Positions 8,784-16,861 of a stretch of 64,000 bases of DNA are shown here, one piece after another. A program made the translations under genes and the position numbers. Positions within the stretch are counted from its first letter, which is position 1. Every line of letters starts with the position of its first letter. The notes below the pieces were generated by a model. The model was not told the origin of the DNA. It saw nothing but the letters and a program-made list of their open reading frames with translations, and made no database searches. Source of the stretch: Tisiphia sp964030975 (GTDB taxonomy: Bacteria; Pseudomonadota; Alphaproteobacteria; Rickettsiales; Rickettsiaceae); NCBI RefSeq assembly GCF_964030975.1, contig NZ_CAXIQH010000001.1:868001-932000 (forward strand). The letters run 5' to 3'.

Positions 8784-9248
8784 TTATCCTGTATTCACGT
8801 CTTGAGATGCTACTATTGAGCTAATAAGATCAACTATTTTTTGTCTAATCTGTGGATTTTGAATTTTGGTAAATACTTTAACAAGGTAGGACACTTCTTC
8901 TGTATCGTATTTTAAAGGTACTAAATATTCTACCCTATCCTCGGCAATAATATCATTCAAAAACTTATTATTGTCTTGTTTTTCAAATAGGTAATTATCT
9001 AATGCATTAGTAGTTTCAGTTGTATCAAGAAAATACTCGATAGATACATTTAATAATTTTGCAAAAAAATACAATATACTACTAGCTATTGGGGTAGTAG
9101 CATCTTCATATCTTTGTATCTGCTTTACACTAAGATTAATAGCTGTGCTCAATTCTTGTTGACTTATACCCAGCATTATACGACGCTTTTTTAAACGCAT
9201 ACCTATAATTAGGTTTATTCTTTCTTTTGATTTATCAGATTCATCCAT
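8784..9248 (-). CDS. XRE-family (Cro/cI-type) DNA-binding regulator
   Basis: The 154-residue protein has an N-terminal helix-turn-helix of the Cro/cI class at about residues 13-70 (MRLKKRRIMLGISQQELS, then SVKQIQRYED). It continues with the family's PIASSILYFFAKLLNVSIEYFLD segment. The C-terminal half is acidic and helical without a known domain. The gene stands alone between repeats. Its targets are not deducible; such proteins are frequent, often multicopy, in Rickettsiales. Confidence 0.85.
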   Translation of the reverse strand: MDESDKSKERINLIIGMRLKKRRIMLGISQQELSTAINLSVKQIQRYEDATTPIASSILYFFAKLLNVSIEYFLDTTETTNALDNYLFEKQDNNKFLNDIIAEDRVEYLVPLKYDTEEVSYLVKVFTKIQNPQIRQKIVDLISSIVASQDVNTG

Positions 9249-9519
9249 TGTTATAATAATTTAACTTTTACCATTTATTTCAACTAATAATAATATAGTG
9301 TCCTAGCTTAATCAAGTAATTTTTTATTGATATTAATAAATTTATTATTTGTAGAAACTTGAGGAGTTGATGATAATAGTTGTAATGGCACAGCAATGTA
9401 GCTCTATTAGCTGTATAACTTAACAAGAAAATGGGGACAAGGGGATATAAAGTATAATGTAAAAAGGAATTTTGAATAAAAAATAGTCATTCTGAATTTA
9501 TTTCAGGATCTTTTGTGTA

Positions 9520-9658
9520 TATAGGAAACCTATTGAATTAGGTGATACAAACTTTGTGTCATACCTGCGAAAGCAGGTATCTAGATTCCCGCCTTCGCGG
9601 GAATGACAACTTACAATCGTTATGTTCTTTATCACCTAATCCTATGAGCATAACTATA
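9520..9658 (+). mobile_element. MITE-A copy 2
   Basis: Full-length copy in the same orientation as copy 1, with one base missing near the left end (TATAGGAAACC instead of TATAGTGAAACC). The right end is ...GAGCATAACTATA. It sits four bases from MITE-B at 9663. Confidence 0.88.
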
Positions 9659-9662
9659 TAAT

Positions 9663-9831
9663 CTAGGAGACTGTCGGAAATGACTAAAGTAATTCTATAT
9701 TTGGCTCTTTTTGGCTGCGAATAAACATGATTTTCTTGAAATAGGTACACTATTCCTGCGATAATCCTATTTATTCTCGCCAAAAAATAGCTCAAAATAT
9801 AATTAATTAGTCATCTCCAACAGTCTCCTAG
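9663..9831 (+). mobile_element. MITE-B, complete copy with CTAGGAGACTGT ends
   Basis: A 169-bp element bounded by CTAGGAGACTGTCGGAAATG and its imperfect inverse CATCTCCAACAGTCTCCTAG. There is no coding capacity beyond a chance reading frame. The outermost CTAG is palindromic and may be part of the target. A second, truncated copy in the opposite orientation starts at 27640, and an isolated end lies at 13408-13418. Confidence 0.75.
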
Positions 9832-9855
9832 AGCTTGAAACGCACTCATGGCATA

Positions 9856-9909
9856 ACTAACCTGAATTTGATATATAATAACTATATCTTATACCAAATT
9901 CAGGTTAGT
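9856..9909. repeat. 15-bp perfect inverted repeat
   Basis: ACTAACCTGAATTTG (9856-9870) pairs exactly with CAAATTCAGGTTAGT (9895-9909) around a 24-base AT-rich loop. It lies 65 bases beyond the 3' end of the malic enzyme gene. It could terminate that transcript, though it lacks a clear T run. Confidence 0.6.
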
Positions 9910-9974
9910 ATGCCTAAGTGAATAGACGTAATTATTAGTAGAGTTAGCTATAAAACAGATACCTCTAAATTATC

Positions 9975-12245
9975 CTAAAGATTTATTGCATCTATACAAG
10001 CGAATGTGGCAATTTTTGTTATTTCACTTGCTGATGCCCCCATTCGTACTATTTGTACCGGATATTCAAAGCCATTAATTATTGGCCCGATAAAAACACC
10101 TCTGGCTAATTCTTGCAATAGTTGCGTTGAGATTGCAGCCGAATGCAGACCGGGCATAATCAAGACGTTAGCAGGACCTGATAACCGACAAAACTTATAT
10201 GAATTACGTAAATTAGGATTCAGAGCAACATCAGCTGACATTTCGCCATCATATTCAAAATCCAGATTCATACTATCTAAGATTCTAACAGCCTCCCGTA
10301 CTCTATTTGCTTTGTCTCTCATTGGATTACCAAAAGTTGAGAAGGAAAGTAGTGCAATCTTTGGCGTCATCCCTATATTTCTTGCTATACTGGCAGTCTG
10401 CAAGGTGATTTCTACAAGTTCTTGCTCACTTGGCAGTTCAGTCACGCTATTATCAGCAATAATTATATTATGTTCCTTGGCAATCATAATAGAATATCCT
10501 AATATTCTATTATTTTCTTTAGGTTCCATTACCTTCATAATATCCTCTAAGCTATTATAATAGCTCTTTGTTACGCCAGTAACCATACAATTTGCATCGC
10601 CACAAGCTATCATGATAGCTGAGAATATATTTTTATCGCTTTTAACGAGTCTAGCACAGTCACGGTATAAATAACCCTTACGCTGTAATCGACTATAAAG
10701 AGTATCGATATATTTATTAAGATTTTGGTTAATAGCCGCATTCATTATGGTAATACCTTCTAAATCATAATTCATACCTATTTTATTTAAAACGGCAGAT
10801 ATTTTATCATATCTACCCACTAGGATAGGCTGAGCATGACCAGCATCTCTCATAGTAATAGCAGCCATAATTACTTCTTCCTCCTCACCTTCAGCAAAAA
10901 CTACTCTTTTAGGTGCTGATTGTTGGATTCTTTCAAATAATAGACTCATGTAATGTGAGATGGGATTTAGTCTGCTTTCTAATTCCCTTGCATAGTTCTT
11001 AAAATCAAAATCTGTAATTTTAGCAACTCCGCTATCTATAGCCGCCTTAGCTACTGCCATCGAAACAGTAGTAATTAACCTCGGATCAAATGGTACAGGA
11101 ATTATGTAATCTGAACCAAAAACCATTTTCCTACCAGGATATGCTTTATAAACTTCATCAGGCACAGCTTGTCTTGCTAGTTCCGCTAAAGAAAACGCTG
11201 CGGCTATTTTCATTTCCTGATTAATAGTAGTAGCTCTAACATCTAAAGCTCCGCGGAAAATATACGGAAAGCCCATAACATTATTAAGCTGATTATTGTA
11301 ATCAGAGCGTCCTGTAGCAATAATCGCATCACTTCTAACTGCCTGTATATCCTCTGGGGTAATTTCTGGGTCTGGGTTAGCCATCGGAAAAATGATGGGA
11401 TTTGGAGCCATACTAGCTACCATTTCTTTCGATACCGCACCTTTAGAAGACAAGCCAAGGAATACATCGGCTGACTTCATAGCATCACTCATGGTACGTA
11501 AATCGGTTTCAGCAGCGTATAATTCCTTCCATTCATTCATACCTTCTTGTCGACCCTTGTAAACAACTCCCATTTTATCACATAGTATAACATTTTTTTT
11601 GTCGACACTAAGTGCAATTAATAATTCAATGCAGGCAATCGCTGCCGCCCCTGCCCCGCTTACTACAATTTTCAAACTATCCAATGAGCGATTTGTAATA
11701 TAAGCCGCATTAATAAGGCCTGCCGCAGCAATAATAGCCGTTCCATGCTGATCATCATGAAAAACCGGTATCTGCATACAGCTTTGTAATTTTTTCTCAA
11801 TTATGAAACATTCAGGAGATTTAATGTCTTCTAAATTAATACCACCAAAACTATAACCAAGATATTTTACGGCATTAACAAACTCATCTGGGTCAGTAGT
11901 ATCTATTTCAAGATCAATAGAATCAATATCAGCAAATTTTTTGAATAAAACAGCTTTTCCTTCCATTACTGGTTTCGACGCAGCTGCTCCCAAATTACCA
12001 AGACCAAGAATGGCTGTACCATTAGTTATTACGGCAATTAAGTTGCCTCTAGCAGTATATTTATAAACATCATCTATATTTTTAGCAATTTCGAGACATG
12101 GTGCTGCTACCCCAGGGGTATAAGCCAAAGCCAAGTCCTGTTGAGTATCCAAAGGCTTAGTTGCAGCAATAGCAATTTTGCCTGGCTTACCATTGCTATG
12201 ATATTCTAGGGCTTTGAGATAGTTTATTTTATTCATTTCATCCAT
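9975..12245 (-). CDS. maeB: NADP-dependent malic enzyme with phosphotransacetylase-like C-domain
   Basis: The enzyme oxidatively decarboxylates malate to pyruvate and supplies NADPH. At 756 residues it has the MaeB architecture: a malic-enzyme catalytic domain (YTPGVAAPC near residue 43, DDQHGTA near 163, nucleotide-binding GAGAAA near 197) followed from about residue 440 by a phosphate acetyltransferase-like domain. In the family that second domain is regulatory and binds acetyl-CoA rather than being catalytic. A strong AAGGAG lies about 10 bases upstream of the ATG at 12245. For an organism fed on host TCA intermediates this enzyme would be a main source of pyruvate. Confidence 0.95.
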   Translation of the reverse strand: MDEMNKINYLKALEYHSNGKPGKIAIAATKPLDTQQDLALAYTPGVAAPCLEIAKNIDDVYKYTARGNLIAVITNGTAILGLGNLGAAASKPVMEGKAVLFKKFADIDSIDLEIDTTDPDEFVNAVKYLGYSFGGINLEDIKSPECFIIEKKLQSCMQIPVFHDDQHGTAIIAAAGLINAAYITNRSLDSLKIVVSGAGAAAIACIELLIALSVDKKNVILCDKMGVVYKGRQEGMNEWKELYAAETDLRTMSDAMKSADVFLGLSSKGAVSKEMVASMAPNPIIFPMANPDPEITPEDIQAVRSDAIIATGRSDYNNQLNNVMGFPYIFRGALDVRATTINQEMKIAAAFSLAELARQAVPDEVYKAYPGRKMVFGSDYIIPVPFDPRLITTVSMAVAKAAIDSGVAKITDFDFKNYARELESRLNPISHYMSLLFERIQQSAPKRVVFAEGEEEEVIMAAITMRDAGHAQPILVGRYDKISAVLNKIGMNYDLEGITIMNAAINQNLNKYIDTLYSRLQRKGYLYRDCARLVKSDKNIFSAIMIACGDANCMVTGVTKSYYNSLEDIMKVMEPKENNRILGYSIMIAKEHNIIIADNSVTELPSEQELVEITLQTASIARNIGMTPKIALLSFSTFGNPMRDKANRVREAVRILDSMNLDFEYDGEMSADVALNPNLRNSYKFCRLSGPANVLIMPGLHSAAISTQLLQELARGVFIGPIINGFEYPVQIVRMGASASEITKIATFACIDAINL

Positions 12246-12280
12246 AGATGTTGCTCCTTAATTACTTCAAGTTTTGACAG

Positions 12281-13213
12281 CTATATGTTTATCCACATGA
12301 GAACTGACAATGAAACTATTGAAAAAAGTGTTGTGAAGGTAATAATTGATGCCATAGATTCTGGATCCCCACCAAGCTGACGTGATAAAACGTAAGCAGT
12401 GCTGGCACATGGTAAACAACTATATAAAACCCCAACTGATTTAGCAGTACCAGTAATTGACATTAGTGACAATACAATTATTGTAACAATAGGAAAAGCC
12501 ACTAACTTAACAAAACTAGTAAATAATACATTGTACACAATCGTACCACGCATAAAGAATTTAAGGCTTGCTCCAACATTTAGCATACCTATAGCTAAAG
12601 CAGAATCAGACAAGGTAGATAAGGTTTTCTTAATGCTAAGATGTAATTCTAAATTAGAATAATTAAAAAGGAATCCAACGATACTAGCAATAATCAAGGG
12701 ATTTTGCACTATCAATTTAAGCATTAATATAAAGCTAGCTTTAGGACTCTGAGCTACAGAACTATCAGGAACATAATGGGCAAAAATCATTACTGATATG
12801 ATATTAGTAAAAATGATCATATAGGATGAAATCACTGATACTATAGCCAGTCCCTCCTGCCCCAAAAGAGGACTACTAACACCAAAAAAGATATAACTAT
12901 TATAGCGTACTGCCCCTTGAAAAGTTGAGGTAAACTGAATCTTGTCAAAGTTGGTTTTTTTCTGATAAATGATTAAAGCAACAGCAATAATAGAAGAAGA
13001 GATGATTAATCCTAATACCAGTTTTATTATAGAAGATGCATTTAAATCAGCTACAGATATATTATTGAAAAGCATGACAGGAAAAAGAAAAAAATATGAT
13101 AATTTTTCTATCCCCCGCCAAAACTCTTCAGAAGTCAACCATTTCCTTTTGATAATACTACCAAGCAAGGGAATCAAAAGAATAGGCAATGTACTAGAGA
13201 AAATGTCATTCAT
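12281..13213 (-). CDS. AEC-family (auxin efflux carrier type) membrane transporter
   Basis: This 310-residue, very hydrophobic protein has about ten membrane segments in two halves, typical of the AEC/MleP family whose bacterial members often carry malate or other dicarboxylates. It lies directly upstream of the malic enzyme gene on the same strand (35-base gap), so uptake of malate for that enzyme is an attractive reading. This rests on neighbourhood and family only. The segments LIPLLGSIIKRK at the N-terminus and ASLKFFMRG midway are family-like. Confidence 0.82.
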   Translation of the reverse strand: MNDIFSSTLPILLIPLLGSIIKRKWLTSEEFWRGIEKLSYFFLFPVMLFNNISVADLNASSIIKLVLGLIISSSIIAVALIIYQKKTNFDKIQFTSTFQGAVRYNSYIFFGVSSPLLGQEGLAIVSVISSYMIIFTNIISVMIFAHYVPDSSVAQSPKASFILMLKLIVQNPLIIASIVGFLFNYSNLELHLSIKKTLSTLSDSALAIGMLNVGASLKFFMRGTIVYNVLFTSFVKLVAFPIVTIIVLSLMSITGTAKSVGVLYSCLPCASTAYVLSRQLGGDPESMASIITFTTLFSIVSLSVLMWINI

Positions 13214-13369
13214 CAGTCTACGATTATCCCAATTACTAATTGTAATACAACTGTAAGTTATGCATTACAATTAAATTTTTCATTTTGCATAATATCAGAG
13301 TTTTATTGCAAATCAAGACGTATACTCAAATATAGCCCCTAGGTTCTTGATATTGTTATAAGTTCCTAA

Positions 13370-13420
13370 AGCGAGGAGGCGTAAGCCAACGAAGCAATCA
13401 TTTTCGACAGTCTCCTAGAA
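13370..13420. repeat. Fused remnants of the GCGAGGAGGC hairpin and a MITE-B end
   Basis: GCGAGGAGGCGTAAGCC..CGAAGCAATC (one arm of the common hairpin) runs directly into TTTTCGACAGTCTCCTAG, the terminal sequence of MITE-B (13408-13418). Neither repeat is complete. The rest of the 13214-13434 gap shows nothing recognisable. Confidence 0.55.
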
Positions 13421-13434
13421 CCTTGACTGGTTAG

Positions 13435-14484
13435 TTATACATGCATTTTTTCGGTATCACCATTTGTATTAAGATCAAAATTAAGTAGGATTTTACCATT
13501 TCTTCCTTCAGATTCTGCCATAATAACAGCTTTTGCAATTTGATCTATATTGTACTCAGTGTCTATAGGCAGTTTTATATCTGCTTTAATAAAATGTTCT
13601 ATCATTTGTTTAAATATTTCCTGTCTATAGTTTACTGGTTCACCATATACCCAATCTCGCAAATGATAAAATTCAAATTGTACATTTTTTTCCGTTGCAT
13701 CAGTAAAGAAAGAAGCTGGAAGCTGTTGCCCAGACATTAGACCATATTGCAAAAATTTACCACCAGGATTAATCGCTTTTAGCATTTCTGCTCCTGCATT
13801 ACCACCAATTGCATCTAAAGCATAATCAACCCCTCTGTTATTTGTAAATTTTAAAATAGCTTCAGATATGTCTTCTTCGTTTGAGTTAATAACTTTCTTT
13901 AGGCCAAATTGTTCCAGTTTAACTTTATTTTCAGCACTTCTTACAATTGAAATCAAATCAAAGCTTAAGATTTTAGAAAAACCAGCAATAATATGCCCAC
14001 AAATTGAATTGCCAGCATTGATTAAAAGAATATCACTTTTATCAATTTTTAATTTGTTAACTAACATTAGCCAACAAGTAAGAGGGTTAATATATAATTG
14101 TGCAGCTGTTCGATTATCAATTTCATCAGGTATTAAAATAGCTTCTTGAACTGGAATAATATTATATTCTCGCCAAGTATCTTTCCCTTTTAATGCCAAT
14201 ACCCTTTTACCAACTAGGTGATTATTATTAGAATCACCAGCAGCACGAACAGTTCCAACTCCTTCAAAACCAGCTATTTTAGGAAAATCTACTCTGTCAG
14301 GATACCTTCCTCTGATCGTTAATAAATCCGAAGGATTAATAGCACATGCATGCATTTGAACCAATAGCTCATTATCCAGAGGTATTGGCATTTCTAACCT
14401 AACAACTTTTAATACCTCAGATGGATTGCCAAACAGATTATACACGATTGCTTTATAAGTTTGTGGTAGGTTGAATTTTTTCAT
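13435..14484 (-). CDS. Zn-independent MDR oxidoreductase, trans-2-enoyl-CoA reductase (MECR/ETR)-like
   Basis: A medium-chain dehydrogenase/reductase of 349 residues with an N-terminal GroES-like domain (QMHACAINPSDLLTIRGRYP, FPKIAGFEGVG) and a nucleotide-binding domain (LLINAGNSICGHIIAGFSK, DYALDAIGG). No cysteine-rich zinc motif is seen. The spacing and the NPSDLLTIRG box resemble mitochondrial-type trans-2-enoyl-ACP/CoA reductases and quinone reductases. The physiological substrate cannot be fixed; reduction of an enoyl thioester in fatty acid synthesis is one possibility. Confidence 0.78.
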   Translation of the reverse strand: MKKFNLPQTYKAIVYNLFGNPSEVLKVVRLEMPIPLDNELLVQMHACAINPSDLLTIRGRYPDRVDFPKIAGFEGVGTVRAAGDSNNNHLVGKRVLALKGKDTWREYNIIPVQEAILIPDEIDNRTAAQLYINPLTCWLMLVNKLKIDKSDILLINAGNSICGHIIAGFSKILSFDLISIVRSAENKVKLEQFGLKKVINSNEEDISEAILKFTNNRGVDYALDAIGGNAGAEMLKAINPGGKFLQYGLMSGQQLPASFFTDATEKNVQFEFYHLRDWVYGEPVNYRQEIFKQMIEHFIKADIKLPIDTEYNIDQIAKAVIMAESEGRNGKILLNFDLNTNGDTEKMHV

Positions 14485-14592
14485 AATTGCAAGTTACCTA
14501 AATAAATTTGCTCATTTTAAAAATTCCTTCGTACAACCTAGTTTTTACACTTTATAGAGACAATTATATTACGCCAAAAGATTAGTAATTAG

Positions 14593-14626
14593 ATTTTTAG
14601 GCTATACAAAAATCTAATTATATAGG
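14593..14626. repeat. Small inverted repeat downstream of the nitroreductase gene
   Basis: ATTAGATTTTT and AAAAATCTAAT face each other around a 10-base loop, about 50 bases beyond the stop of the nitroreductase-like gene. It may be a transcript end. The rest of the 14485-14675 gap shows nothing else. Confidence 0.4.
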
Positions 14627-14675
14627 ATTGTAATTTGTATAGTCTATGCTTTATAAGATATTCACTTAACCACGG

Positions 14676-15248
14676 CTATATAATCTTACAACACTCATTG
14701 AAGTCTAGTCTTGGTAGGCGTGAGAAGGAGTTATCACCATCTCTGTAACCGATGTTACATATAAAATTTACTTGATGATTTGTATTATTAAAGAACGTAC
14801 TATTAATAGCCTCTTTATTAAACCCTGACATAGGACCACAAGCCAGCCCTTTACTCCTCGCCACAATCATGAAATAAGCTGCTTGCAATGATGAGTTGCG
14901 AGCTGCAATATCTAAAGCAATTTGCTCAGAAGAAGAAAAATAATCTTTTATACTGACATCATGAGGAAATAATCTGGGTATTAATTCATAAAACTTAGTA
15001 TCAAAGGCAAAAATAGCTGTAACAGGTGCTGACTTAACTTTTTCTACGTTAGTTGAAGCTAGGCATTTATACAACTTATCTTTTTCAGTTGGACTCTGAA
15101 CAAAAACAATTCTTAAAGGGCAGCAATTAGCTGAAGTAGGACCAAGTTTTGCTATATTATAAATTTCTTCCAATAAAATTTTATCAACCGGCTTATCCAA
15201 AAACTTATAGCACGTTCTATCTGAAAATACTTCTTTAACATTTCTCAT
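14676..15248 (-). CDS. Nitroreductase-family FMN oxidoreductase (RutE/YcdJ-like)
   Basis: This 190-residue protein belongs to the FMN-dependent nitroreductase fold. SDRTCYKF near the N-terminus, GPTSANCCPLRIVFV (FMN contacts) and the diagnostic GLACGPMSGF near residue 133 resemble RutE, the malonic semialdehyde reductase. The length matches RutE (~196). No other rut genes are near, so the substrate here is open. The start ATG at 15248 is preceded by AAGGAG. Confidence 0.82.
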   Translation of the reverse strand: MRNVKEVFSDRTCYKFLDKPVDKILLEEIYNIAKLGPTSANCCPLRIVFVQSPTEKDKLYKCLASTNVEKVKSAPVTAIFAFDTKFYELIPRLFPHDVSIKDYFSSSEQIALDIAARNSSLQAAYFMIVARSKGLACGPMSGFNKEAINSTFFNNTNHQVNFICNIGYRDGDNSFSRLPRLDFNECCKII

Positions 15249-15304
15249 AGTTTAACTCCTTATTTTCTTTCAGTATTTATAGTTAACCCGATTAGCATTA
15301 CTAT

Positions 15305-15384
15305 GTCATTGCGAGGAGGGATAAGCCGACGAAGCAATCCAAGAACATGGATTACCGCAACCACTTCGTGGCTCGCAATAACGA
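15305..15384. repeat. GTCATTGCGAGG-type hairpin repeat
   Basis: GTCATTGCGAGGAGGGATAAGCC opens the element and CTCGCAATAACGAC closes it, with GCAATCCA opposite GGATTACC near the loop. It is preceded by TAACCCGATTAGCATTACT, an outer sequence shared with the copies at 46.1 kb and 46.7 kb. Confidence 0.7.
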
Positions 15385-15445
15385 CTATTCATTTCTATAG
15401 CCTAGTATTTTCTACCATTAATTGTAATTTTTAAACCACCCTAAT

Positions 15446-16498
15446 CTATTCTTGCAGAGCATCAATCTTACTATCCTCTAGTTTAAATTCAAGCAAATTA
15501 ATTGAACCTATATGTATACCATTATCAGAAAACTCAATATCAAATTTTACCTTTTCACAAGTCGCTACTTCATTATCATCAGCCTTAACCATTTCATTAG
15601 ATACAGAAGAATTAGCAGCTTTCTCAATGATAGCTCGGAGCATTTTTTTAGGTAATAACAAATTATTAGGAATCAACTTATCGATGATATCATCATAATT
15701 AGTTAGCTCAAAAGATAATTTACCTTTTGGTAAGTTGCTATCAAAAAATTGTAAGCCTCCTATCAAAGCTACTTGAGCATTATCATCACAAGAAAAAACT
15801 AACCGATCAATGTTTAAATTTTTGATATAATTAGTATCTTTACCTTGATCAGTAGCAATATTTATCAATGTGGCTAAATCAAGCCTGGCTGTTTTAAAAT
15901 TCAAAAAATCTTCCTCCGCAGCATATGACAAACGTAATTGTAAAGCTATATCTTCACCATCCTGGGACTTTGCTTTATTGATTAAGAAAACCAAGTCACT
16001 AATATTAAAGAATTCCTTATCTTCACGAATAACTGATAATAATTTATTGTTAACTTGCAGAAACTTCACGATAGATTTTAAACTATCTCCACTAGACAAT
16101 TTATATATAGGTTTATTAAATTTAACTAGTGCCGCAATATCTTCCTTCGACTGAACGCTATATTCAGTTAACTTACCAGCAAAATTTTCTTGCTGTTTTA
16201 TGGTTTGCCCTAAAATCAAGTTAGCTTTTTTAAAACTAAAATCGAATAAAAATGTCACTTTCTCAGCAGATATTTCCTTGGAATTAACATGATCGATAAA
16301 TTTTATTTTTGGCTCGACTAAGCTAATCTGCAAGCGAGAAGGAAAGCCAGAAACTTTGACTTGGCTATAAGATATCTTAATATTATCTGTCTGTGAATTA
16401 TTTATAGTACTTACCATATTGCTTTTGATAGTATAAGCAATGGCGAACCATATTATGGTGTAAGTTAAACAAATAAAAAGTAAAATTTTACGTATCAC
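15446..16498 (-). CDS. DUF2125-type membrane-anchored protein
   Basis: The 350-residue protein has a single N-terminal membrane helix (ILLFICLTYTIIWFAIAY) followed by a long beta-rich region. The YSQVKVSGFPSRLQISLVEP segment near residue 45 is characteristic of DUF2125, an alphaproteobacterial family of unknown function placed in the periplasm. It is encoded 14 bases beyond the fdx stop on the same strand, so it may share a transcript with the Fe-S genes. No enzymatic motif is visible. Confidence 0.72.
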   Translation of the reverse strand: MIRKILLFICLTYTIIWFAIAYTIKSNMVSTINNSQTDNIKISYSQVKVSGFPSRLQISLVEPKIKFIDHVNSKEISAEKVTFLFDFSFKKANLILGQTIKQQENFAGKLTEYSVQSKEDIAALVKFNKPIYKLSSGDSLKSIVKFLQVNNKLLSVIREDKEFFNISDLVFLINKAKSQDGEDIALQLRLSYAAEEDFLNFKTARLDLATLINIATDQGKDTNYIKNLNIDRLVFSCDDNAQVALIGGLQFFDSNLPKGKLSFELTNYDDIIDKLIPNNLLLPKKMLRAIIEKAANSSVSNEMVKADDNEVATCEKVKFDIEFSDNGIHIGSINLLEFKLEDSKIDALQE

Positions 16499-16512
16499 TC
16501 TATTATACTCAA

Positions 16513-16845
16513 TTATAAATTAATATTACGGGTAGCAGATGGTAAGCGAACCCTTATACCGTCAAGGTCTTCACTAACAATAATCTGACAACCAAGTCTT
16601 GAAGTATGAGTAAGACCAAATGCTAAGTCAAGCATATCTTCTTCTGCCTCGGAAGGATTTTTTAATTTGTGATAAAATTCCTCATCTACAATAACATGGC
16701 AAGTGGCACATGCTAGTGATCCTTCGCATGCACCTTCAAGATCAATGTCGTTTTGATGAGCAATTTCCAAAATAGATAATCCTATATGGGCATCCACTAT
16801 TTTTTCCGTACCATCTTTATCTACCACAAAAATTACTTTAGGCAT
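16513..16845 (-). CDS. fdx: [2Fe-2S] ferredoxin of the ISC system
   Basis: A 110-residue adrenodoxin-type ferredoxin that supplies electrons for Fe-S cluster assembly. The cluster ligands are Cys40, Cys46, Cys49 and Cys86 (C-x5-C-x2-C, then RLGC). It follows hscA by 16 bases on the same strand; hscB-hscA-fdx is the conserved second half of the isc operon. The iscR/S/U/A genes are not in this window. Confidence 0.95.
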   Translation of the reverse strand: MPKVIFVVDKDGTEKIVDAHIGLSILEIAHQNDIDLEGACEGSLACATCHVIVDEEFYHKLKNPSEAEEDMLDLAFGLTHTSRLGCQIIVSEDLDGIRVRLPSATRNINL

Positions 16846-16861
16846 TAGTTATCATTCCTTT

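Noticed and set aside
9559..9795. 78-codon minus-strand frame
   Set aside because: It is made entirely of MITE-A and MITE-B sequence; the same MITE peptide (MLIGLGDKEHN...) appears at every copy of the element.
10006..10560. 184-codon plus-strand frame
   Set aside because: It lies wholly inside maeB on the opposite strand and its translation has no recognisable pattern.
12289..12297. TTATCCACA, a perfect DnaA-box match
   Set aside because: A single box inside the 3' end of the AEC transporter gene with no cluster nearby is not evidence of an origin, despite parAB in the window.
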